Origin: Bacteroidia bacterium
GTDB lineage: Bacteria; Bacteroidota; Bacteroidia; Bacteroidales; Azobacteroidaceae
DNA: 11,999 nt
Direction of reading: 5' to 3'
Assembly: GCA_025999255.1 (NCBI GenBank)
Contig: BNXB01000040.1
Location: 1-11,999 of the forward strand
Part shown: piece by piece, positions 6,367 to 11,999 of the stretch
Layout of the letters: each line of letters starts with the position of its first letter
Position numbering within the stretch: the stretch's first letter is position 1
Position numbers and translations under genes: made by a program
Notes under the pieces: model-generated
What the model saw: the letters and a program-made list of their open reading frames with translations, nothing else
The model's database searches: none
What the model was told of the DNA's origin: nothing

Positions 6367-7974
6367 TTACCTCCCTCTATTCAATCTCCTAGTCGACAGC
6401 TTTCTCCAAATGTTATCTGCTAATTTTATCTCTCTATTCGAAAATCCGAGCCCTTCCTTCAATATTTTCTCATTTGTGATTTTCAGTATTTCATCAATAC
6501 TTTTCTTTTTACGCATCATCTCGTCAATCATGAAAAGTAATTCTTCATTCTCCAAACGATAAGGAAAAAGGATTTTCTCCGCTTCACTCGGCATCAATTC
6601 CAAAACGCCGCCGCCATAGCTACGACCAACGATCTCTGAGAAAGCCAATGAAAGCGAATTGTAGAAACTGGCAACAAAAGCATTTTTGTTCGTTTTTTCT
6701 TTTATAAATACCCGGTGCATCGTGTCAGTAGTATAGGCTTCTGCTTCGTTCAAAATTAAACGAGGAAACAAATTATTTCTACGAATAAATAGGGCTTCAG
6801 ATAACTTAATCGAAGGAATTACAAACCAATCATCACGGATTCCTGTTTTGTAACCTTTGTCTATCCCCGTTGATTCGCCATATTCTATGTAACTTCTCGC
6901 TCCAACACTTCCATTCAATTTTTCTTTTTTGGGGAACACCAGTAAATTTGCTTTCGCATCGGCTTGAATATTTCTCAACCAGTCTTTCTTTGTAAAGACC
7001 AAACTGTTCACTTGAACACTGCGCCCAACCATAGGTTTGGCAAATTCTTCAAGCTGATAAAACATAACCGTGGAGTGTGGAACAGTGAAATAGTTATTCG
7101 CACCAGTGGTAATTCCAACCTCGACATCTGCGTATTTGCCAATGGTTGGTATGTTTTTATCCAAAGCAATATTCTCAAGAAAATCAATTTCGTCTTGTTC
7201 TAAGAAGTAATACGTCCATTTCTTAGATTTAAAATCAATCTTCTTTGTAGGACTTTTTAACCTGTTTACATCTAATTGTCTCAAATCGGTAGCATCTCGG
7301 AGTTCTAAATGCTCAATCAAATGAGAATTACTACCGTTCTTCTCACAAAGCAAAAGCACTACTTCTTGTTGGATATCAGGAAAAACTAACTTTTCAAAGG
7401 AAACGATATTGATTTTGTTATAGAAATGTCCTAAAAACTCACGTAGTTGCTGGGCATAAGAAACCTGAAGCAACTCTGCAGGAATGACAAAGCCGATTTT
7501 CCCTTTCTCTTTTAGAAGTAAACTTGAACCAACCACGAATGAAACCCATGCATTTGTGAGTTTAGAATACTTCAAATCAGCACGTTTAAAAATCTTATCA
7601 GCCTCAATCTGTTGCTCTTTATCGAAATACTGGTATCGGATGTATGGTGGATTTCCCACGATTAAATCAAACCGTTGGATGGTTTCATTACAGTATAAAT
7701 GAAAATCAGTATTAATCACTGTTTTATTGTTCAACCTTATTTGGCTGGATTTTTCTGCTTCAACTTTATCAAACTCAACAGCTGTAATAGAATTGTATTG
7801 AAATTTATTCTCTTTTAATTGCTCTAAGAACACACCGTCACCACAGCTAGGCTCTAAAATATCAGAGCCAACACTTCCGTTTATGCCCCATTGCAAGATA
7901 AATGAAGCTATCGGTTCAGGCGTATAAAAACCTCCCCGCAATTTCTCTGCAGATGCATTTTTAATTAGCTTCAT
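6367..7974 (-). CDS. Type II N6-adenine DNA methyltransferase (companion of the type IIG enzyme)
   Basis: This 535-residue gamma-type N6-adenine methyltransferase transfers a methyl group from SAM to adenine in a specific DNA sequence. Motif X is RGGFYTP (13-19), the SAM-binding motif I is EPSCGDGVFL (41-50) and the catalytic motif IV is NPPY (108-111). The rest of the methyltransferase core runs to about residue 230, and residues about 270-480 are the likely target-recognition region. There is no nuclease motif. The ATG overlaps the stop of the type IIG gene by 4 nt (ATGA at 7974-7971), so the two are translationally coupled. In Eco57I-like systems a second methyltransferase of this kind protects the site, including the strand the bifunctional enzyme leaves unmethylated. 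I infer the same role here. The recognition sequence cannot be read from the protein. Confidence 0.9.
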   Translation of the reverse strand: MKLIKNASAEKLRGGFYTPEPIASFILQWGINGSVGSDILEPSCGDGVFLEQLKENKFQYNSITAVEFDKVEAEKSSQIRLNNKTVINTDFHLYCNETIQRFDLIVGNPPYIRYQYFDKEQQIEADKIFKRADLKYSKLTNAWVSFVVGSSLLLKEKGKIGFVIPAELLQVSYAQQLREFLGHFYNKINIVSFEKLVFPDIQQEVVLLLCEKNGSNSHLIEHLELRDATDLRQLDVNRLKSPTKKIDFKSKKWTYYFLEQDEIDFLENIALDKNIPTIGKYADVEVGITTGANNYFTVPHSTVMFYQLEEFAKPMVGRSVQVNSLVFTKKDWLRNIQADAKANLLVFPKKEKLNGSVGARSYIEYGESTGIDKGYKTGIRDDWFVIPSIKLSEALFIRRNNLFPRLILNEAEAYTTDTMHRVFIKEKTNKNAFVASFYNSLSLAFSEIVGRSYGGGVLELMPSEAEKILFPYRLENEELLFMIDEMMRKKKSIDEILKITNEKILKEGLGFSNREIKLADNIWRKLSTRRLNRGR

Positions 7975-10937
7975 ATATATAGTTCTTTGATTAATGGAAT
8001 TTGTGCTTCATCATCACCCAAATCATATAATTGAACTAACAAACTATTCAATTTGTCTTTTTCTCTCAGGAATTGCCCTTCTAATGGGATTAATTTTCGC
8101 TTATTTCCTACACACGCATCCATTTTATCATGGATATCTATAAGCCTTTTCTGAGAAGCAACTATTTTATCGTGAATCTTTTTTTCTTTTTCATTTGAAA
8201 AATCAATTGTACGAATAGGCAAGTTCTTTAGAACCTTTGTTCCTCTTGCTATATAGCCACCTCGAAAAACTTCTCCGTATAACGAACTGAACCATTCCAA
8301 ATATTTAGAATTGAGAATAGCTTGTATATAATAAATAGAGTATTCTGAATCCTCTGGAATTGCAACTACACAATACCCCGCAGTTCCTCCGGAAGAAATT
8401 AATGTTCCATAAGTATCAACAGCATATTTATCTCCAACTGAAAGTACTCCTACAATTATTTTCGAAGGTAGTCCGCAATTATCCAAGCTTTGGTGCCGTC
8501 CATACCTGTACCATTCATTTTTTGTTGTAGGGATAGGTTTTATATCTCGCTTCGGATTATCTAATTCAGCCTTGTGCTCTTGGAGGTATTTATAGGCGAA
8601 AGGATATTTCTTCTCAATTACACACAAGGAGATTAATTCAACCTTACCTTTCTTTTTGACATATGGATAAATAACCCGTGCGTTAGGTTTGAAAGAGCGA
8701 TAAGTATATAGATTGTCGCTTCCGGAAGATGTCTTAAAATAAGGCATGGTTATAGCCTTCTCAATTTGATTGTCTCCCCAGTAATAATATTTCTTATCTT
8801 CTTTAGTCGGAGCGAAAATATAGATATGATTGGCACTGGTTTGAATACCATTAAAGATATTATCATTGCCAACCAAATCAACTAGTTTTGTGCTTTGAGA
8901 AATGATTTTATCATAAGCAGAGATTAATTCAGGAGCAACTAACACCCAAACATCTTCATTTAATTCATTTGCTTGCTTCTCTGCAAATCTGATTGAGTCA
9001 AGTTCTCGGACTTTCCAACACTCTAAATTTTTAACTTCTGCATATTGGAACGTATCATGCGAGTTCTTATTCAGAATGAGTAAGCAGATGTATGTCGTCT
9101 TGTCGCTAAATACCTGATTTGCCCCAAATGAAACAATGGAACTAAGATAGCCATTCTCTGTAAGCAATTTACGAAGTTTTATCCCTGCGCCTACTTTTTC
9201 AAACTTACTTGGCACTATGTACCCCAAGATTCCATCATCTGCCAATAACTCCATTCCTCGTTCAAGAAAAAGGAAATATTTGTCAAACTGCTTGTAAGCT
9301 GAATTATAATACTTTTTATATAGAGGTAATTCAAGTGGAGTTATGTTTTTCATATCCTCCGATTTCATATAAGGAGGATTGCCAACAATAACATCGAAAC
9401 GCAATTCATTAAAATCAAATGGATTGATAGTTATTTGCTCTTCATCTGCAACTTGTGTAGAGTTCAGTAAGCTGTTACCAAAGAATATATTTGAAGACAA
9501 ATCAGGTAAAACAGGCTTTGCCTTATTAGTTGAGTTTGCATCTTCATCTTCCAATAACTTTAGCAACAATCCGAATTTTGTTGCTTCAACAGCATTATAG
9601 TCTTTATCTATACCAAATATGCAATTTAACAAGAGTGTCCGCTTGACTTCAAATGGAAGCTTATGTGTATTTATATTGGTCTGTATTAATTTCGATTTAT
9701 CTTTATTCAGATAATAGTCAATAAGAATATCATTAAGTAACTGATAAAGTTCTAAGAGGAAAGCTCCTGATCCACAGGAAATATCAGAGAATTTTAATTG
9801 AAAAATATCTTTATCCGTTTTACCGGAGCATTTTATGAGCACTGTATTCCTAAGAATATCGTTTATGATAAAAGTAGGCGTAGTAACAATATCTTTATCT
9901 ACATTTTCTAGCTTTTTGACTAGTTCAACAGTATCATTTTGAATTGCTAAACGTTCAGAAAGGAAAATTTCATAAATGCGCCCCAATACATCAGACGAAA
10001 AAACGCTAAAAGAGTAAGGACTCTCAGGGTAATATAACTGTTTGATAATCGTCCAAAAGACAGAACTAACATTTTCTACAATCTTATCTTTAAGTAATTG
10101 GTCAAATAGTCCTGAGTTATATCTTTTGTCAGCTTCTTGAAACTTGTTGATTAACGCATTGAAGTTATTAGCATTCGCAAATTTCAGAAGTGTTTGATAG
10201 TCTTCCAAATTTCTGTCTTCGCTAACTCGAAGGAATAATATGCGATTCAAATAATTCTGTACAATATCATTGAGTCGTTGTTCGTCAATTGCAGGTTCAA
10301 ACTTATGTATTTCACTTCCTAAAGCTTTTCGCCATTCGTTGATTTGATTAAGGAAGAGATTGTCTATAGAATAGAGGTTAATCCTATCTTCTATATTTTT
10401 CCACTCCGCATCAAAAATATTTGAATAAACAGATTCTCGCCCAAGCAGTAGCTTGATTTCTTCAAACTTGTTCTCGTATTCCGTATAGTGATACTTTTTT
10501 ACAATTGCTTTCTGAAAAGTATCTTCTTTCTCCACTTTGATAGAAGTATCATAGATTATGAGATATTCGAAATTTGATAAAACTGATATCTTTAGTTTAG
10601 CAGTAAAGCCATACCGTCTGACTTGCTTAGCCGTATCATTATTCGATTCAATAGACACACATGGCTTCTTCGCTTCGAGAAAGAATTTCCTCTCAGAAAA
10701 TAGACGAAATGTATAATCTGGCTTCTTAGAGTGTTCCGAAGCATTTGCCTTTAAAGCTTCTTCTAAAATTACCTCTCGCTCGTTGGTCGGTTTACCTGCA
10801 TTGTTTTTAATATCCCAACCAAGCAACTCGAAAAAAGGGTCTAAGAAATCGCTACGGAGCAGCGTTTCATTATATTTATTTGTCAGATAGAACTCTCTAT
10901 CAGACTCATACTTTTCTATAAGTTGTTTTATGGTCAT
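7971..10937 (-). CDS. Type IIG restriction enzyme/methyltransferase (Eco57I-like)
   Basis: This single 988-residue protein combines cleavage, methylation and recognition. The N-terminal nuclease domain carries the PD-(D/E)XK site as Pro73-Asp74 and Glu88-Ala-Lys90 (FFLEAK), after FLDPFFELLGW (31-41), a pattern typical of this family. A helical connector (about 180-340) leads to the N6-adenine methyltransferase core, with motif I DISCGSGAF (385-393) and motif IV NPPY (520-523). Residues about 690-910 are the likely target-recognition region, ending with NLPIRTIDF and a coiled C-terminus. The length of about 1000 residues is normal for type IIG enzymes and all catalytic motifs are intact. Such enzymes usually cut at a fixed distance from an asymmetric site. 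The gene overlaps both neighbours by 4 nt, which couples it to its regulator and its companion methyltransferase. Confidence 0.92.
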   Translation of the reverse strand: MTIKQLIEKYESDREFYLTNKYNETLLRSDFLDPFFELLGWDIKNNAGKPTNEREVILEEALKANASEHSKKPDYTFRLFSERKFFLEAKKPCVSIESNNDTAKQVRRYGFTAKLKISVLSNFEYLIIYDTSIKVEKEDTFQKAIVKKYHYTEYENKFEEIKLLLGRESVYSNIFDAEWKNIEDRINLYSIDNLFLNQINEWRKALGSEIHKFEPAIDEQRLNDIVQNYLNRILFLRVSEDRNLEDYQTLLKFANANNFNALINKFQEADKRYNSGLFDQLLKDKIVENVSSVFWTIIKQLYYPESPYSFSVFSSDVLGRIYEIFLSERLAIQNDTVELVKKLENVDKDIVTTPTFIINDILRNTVLIKCSGKTDKDIFQLKFSDISCGSGAFLLELYQLLNDILIDYYLNKDKSKLIQTNINTHKLPFEVKRTLLLNCIFGIDKDYNAVEATKFGLLLKLLEDEDANSTNKAKPVLPDLSSNIFFGNSLLNSTQVADEEQITINPFDFNELRFDVIVGNPPYMKSEDMKNITPLELPLYKKYYNSAYKQFDKYFLFLERGMELLADDGILGYIVPSKFEKVGAGIKLRKLLTENGYLSSIVSFGANQVFSDKTTYICLLILNKNSHDTFQYAEVKNLECWKVRELDSIRFAEKQANELNEDVWVLVAPELISAYDKIISQSTKLVDLVGNDNIFNGIQTSANHIYIFAPTKEDKKYYYWGDNQIEKAITMPYFKTSSGSDNLYTYRSFKPNARVIYPYVKKKGKVELISLCVIEKKYPFAYKYLQEHKAELDNPKRDIKPIPTTKNEWYRYGRHQSLDNCGLPSKIIVGVLSVGDKYAVDTYGTLISSGGTAGYCVVAIPEDSEYSIYYIQAILNSKYLEWFSSLYGEVFRGGYIARGTKVLKNLPIRTIDFSNEKEKKIHDKIVASQKRLIDIHDKMDACVGNKRKLIPLEGQFLREKDKLNSLLVQLYDLGDDEAQIPLIKELYI

Positions 10938-11248
10938 TGGGCTTTATGTGATTTTAAGTATTTAACTCTTTCTTCAGCAACCCTTAAGGTTTGAGAAGCA
11001 ACAGTTTCATCGACTAACTCATATGCTATCTTCTCGCTCAGATAGTGGATAAGTAACTCCTCTTCATTTAAATCAAGGATATTAGCAAGCTTAAGAACTT
11101 GTTCTTTGGTTGCTTTACGTTCTCCTCGTTCTACTTTACTCAATATTGCCGTATCGATATCAAGCATAGCAGCCACTTGTCGTAGAAGTAAACCTTTCTT
11201 TTCCCGATTTTCACGAAGAATTTCCCCTATTGTCTGATTAATATCCAT
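10934..11248 (-). CDS. XRE-family regulator, probable control (C) protein of the restriction system
   Basis: Residues about 7-61 of this 104-residue protein are a helix-turn-helix of the XRE/Cro class (LRENREKKGLLLRQVAAMLD, then AILSKVERGERKATKEQVLK), followed by a helical tail of about 40 residues that may dimerise. It is the first gene of the operon and its TGA overlaps the ATG of the type IIG gene. Small XRE proteins directly before a restriction gene act as control proteins that delay restriction until DNA is methylated; that role is inferred here from position. Its own promoter has an inverted repeat overlapping the -7 box, which fits autoregulation. The tail makes it longer than classical C proteins of about 80 residues. 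The start at 11248 is the first ATG after the promoter, with a leader of about 30 nt. Confidence 0.88.
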   Translation of the reverse strand: MDINQTIGEILRENREKKGLLLRQVAAMLDIDTAILSKVERGERKATKEQVLKLANILDLNEEELLIHYLSEKIAYELVDETVASQTLRVAEERVKYLKSHKAQ

Positions 11249-11268
11249 TTTCTATTTGAAAAATATGA

Positions 11269-11287
11269 TTTGACGTTTTTTGTCAAA
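11269..11287 (-). promoter_or_regulatory. Inverted repeat overlapping the -7 box, candidate operator
   Basis: TTTGAC (11269-11274) and GTCAAA (11282-11287) form a 6-bp inverted repeat with a 7-nt spacer. One arm lies inside the -7 element, so a bound dimer would block the polymerase. The likely ligand is the XRE protein encoded just downstream. A short direct repeat, AAATAGAAA, also occurs on both sides (within 11250-11258 and 11296-11304) and could add to regulation. This is inference from position and symmetry only. Confidence 0.45.
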
Positions 11288-11313
11288 GATAATATTTCTA
11301 TTTCAAACTCAAA
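11284..11313 (-). promoter_or_regulatory. Bacteroidota-type promoter of the defence operon
   Basis: On the minus strand TTTG (11313-11310) is followed after 18 nt by TATCTTTG (11291-11284), an exact match to the Bacteroides -7 consensus TAnnTTTG with a -33 TTTG at about the right distance. Transcription would start about 30 nt before the ATG of the XRE gene at 11248. I see no equally good promoter before any later gene, so this one may drive all ten genes. Confidence 0.65.
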
Positions 11314-11392
11314 GACTTTATAGAAAAAAGTTATCAACAAGGAACCGACCTGCATATTTTTTCCCTTTTTACATTTTGTAAACATCCCTTCT

Positions 11393-11470
11393 ATGGAAAG
11401 AATAAATAAAGCAACACTTTTACGGGAAATACTACCCGAAGCGGAGCGCAGGTGTGCAGATTTCCTGTAA
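11393..11470 (+). CDS. Possible 25-residue peptide or gene remnant
   Basis: The ATG at 11393 opens a short rightward frame that ends with TAA at 11468-11470. It begins MERINKATLLREILPEAERR and ends in CADFL. The composition (amphipathic, Glu/Arg-rich) is protein-like, and the palindrome TTTACATTTTGTAAA lies 10 nt before the start. There is no clear ribosome site. It may be the start of a gene that decayed when the element formed, a leader peptide, or chance. It is the only rightward frame between the IS66 transposase and the right edge that I consider at all. Confidence 0.2.
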   Translation: MERINKATLLREILPEAERRCADFL

Positions 11471-11548
11471 AACTGCTTGCAGCTTGGTGTTGATGTTTTA
11501 TTCTTGGAATATACCTTTGTTTCCCAAATGATGAAAAAGGAATGTTCA

Positions 11549-11845
11549 TTAAGATATTCTTGGTCTTCGTTTTTTCTTTTTCTTAGGCTTTAGTTGTTGT
11601 TCGTCTTCCGAATTGGGATTATAGCCGATATCCCCTACCGATGGAAAAATAGAGAATAAGGGCGACAAAACATTCCCATCATTTGATTGACTTACTGAAC
11701 TATTGGTTGATTGATTTACTGACGTACTGATTTGTTGCCGTATTGTTGTATCAATCGTATTTTTCTTTTGACTTCGCTCCACTCTGTCGAACGTTGTTTC
11801 GCCAGCAATAGTTTGTTCAGGGGCTTTCAGTTGCCGTTCCTGCAT
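11549..11845 (-). CDS. Probable mobilization protein C-terminal part (lysine/arginine-rich tail)
   Basis: This 98-residue frame has three zones: a charged start (MQERQLKAPEQTIAGETTFD), a Ser/Asn/Gln-rich low-complexity stretch (about 40-58), and a conserved-looking end, LFSIFPSVGDIGYNPNSEDE, followed by the basic tail KPKKKKKRRPRIS. Such an ending is typical of Bacteroides mobilization and relaxase-type proteins; no catalytic motif is present. The ATG at 11845 lies inside the end of the upstream frame (19-nt overlap). The same frame stays open about 25 codons further upstream before meeting a TAA, with no better start. It could therefore be a coupled small gene, or the tail of a longer protein separated by a frameshift. 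The exact function is not known. Confidence 0.55.
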   Translation of the reverse strand: MQERQLKAPEQTIAGETTFDRVERSQKKNTIDTTIRQQISTSVNQSTNSSVSQSNDGNVLSPLFSIFPSVGDIGYNPNSEDEQQLKPKKKKKRRPRIS

Positions 11846-11999
11846 TCGTAGTTTATCCGTGACAGTGCCTTTTTCATCGTATTGTAGTACTCGAACGTTT
11901 CGGACAGTTGCCGATTGTAGCCGAATAGTTTATCAAAACCTTTCTCTGCATTTTCAAACAATGCCGTGCGGTCAAATCCTCCTTTTATTGCGCCTTTCT
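11827..11999 (-). CDS. 3' end of an unidentified protein, probably of the mobilization locus (cut by window edge)
   Basis: A leftward frame is open from the right edge to TGA at 11829-11827 and gives 56 residues, including KGGFDRTALFENAEKGFDKL, then FGYNRQLSETFEYYNTMKKA and a polar end. The composition and codon pattern are protein-like and there is no internal stop. I do not recognise a family; the helical, charged sequence fits a mobilization or conjugation accessory protein, and its neighbour points the same way. It overlaps the next frame by 19 nt, which suggests translational coupling or a shared ancestor split by a frameshift. Confidence 0.5.
   Translation of the reverse strand, partial: KGAIKGGFDRTALFENAEKGFDKLFGYNRQLSETFEYYNTMKKALSRINYECRNGN

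Larger units (their letters stand above)
11249..11548. other. Intergenic region between the mobilization locus and the defence operon
   Basis: About 300 nt without a convincing gene. The right-to-left order is: stop of the lysine-rich frame, a more GC-rich block (about 11420-11500) unlike the flanking AT-rich DNA, a short palindrome TTTACATTTTGTAAA (11368-11382), and the operon promoter. The GC-rich block looks like residue of a conjugative element. No strong terminator for the mobilization frame was found. Confidence 0.6.

Noticed and set aside
11420..11500. Possible terminator for the mobilization genes (CGGG/CCCG and CTGC/GCAG repeats)
   Set aside because: Stems are only 4 bp or would need a 2-nt loop, and no convincing U-run follows in a consistent position.
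1..11999. CRISPR array, tRNA or rRNA genes
   Set aside because: No regularly spaced repeats and no RNA-gene-like sequence were found on reading both strands; intergenic space is very small.

Overview
The window is AT-rich, almost entirely coded on the minus strand, and looks like an accessory region of a gut Bacteroidales genome (Bacteroides or Parabacteroides type). The basis is protein style, a Bacteroidota-type promoter (TTTG, 18 nt, TATCTTTG) before the first operon gene, an IS66-family element, and a lysine-rich tail typical of Bacteroides mobilization proteins at the right edge. The organism is an inference; there is no rRNA or housekeeping gene to fix it.

Left edge (1-516): the 3' end of an IS66-family element, with the transposase C-terminus reading rightward and a terminal inverted repeat ending at 402. 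It has inserted into a leftward ClbS/DfsB-like (DUF1706) gene and left only its first 38 codons (403-516). A short intergenic stretch with a hairpin (618-643) separates this from the main operon.

Centre (648-11248): ten genes read leftward with gaps of 23 nt or less or 4-nt overlaps, so this looks like one operon of about 10.6 kb. In transcription order it encodes an XRE-type regulator, a 988-residue type IIG restriction-methylation enzyme, a companion N6-adenine methyltransferase, two tandem small KTSC-like proteins, an ABC/SMC-type ATPase, a PD-(D/E)XK nuclease-like protein, a GIY-YIG (T5orf172-like) protein, a coiled-coil protein of phage type, and a Bro-N/Fic protein. The hairpin lies 4 nt past the last stop codon.

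The first three genes form a recognisable Eco57I-like restriction-modification system with its own control protein. The ATPase, PD-(D/E)XK and GIY-YIG genes, probably with the two KTSC-like genes before them, are tightly coupled and do not match a named defence system that I can recognise. This cassette is the best candidate for an undescribed anti-phage module. Fic and the coiled-coil protein may be further toxin-like or phage-derived cargo.

Right edge (11249-11999): about 300 nt of mostly non-coding sequence carrying the operon promoter, a possible operator and a doubtful 25-codon frame, then the 3' end of what is probably a mobilization locus (two overlapping leftward frames). The defence operon is therefore likely cargo on a mobilizable or integrative element.
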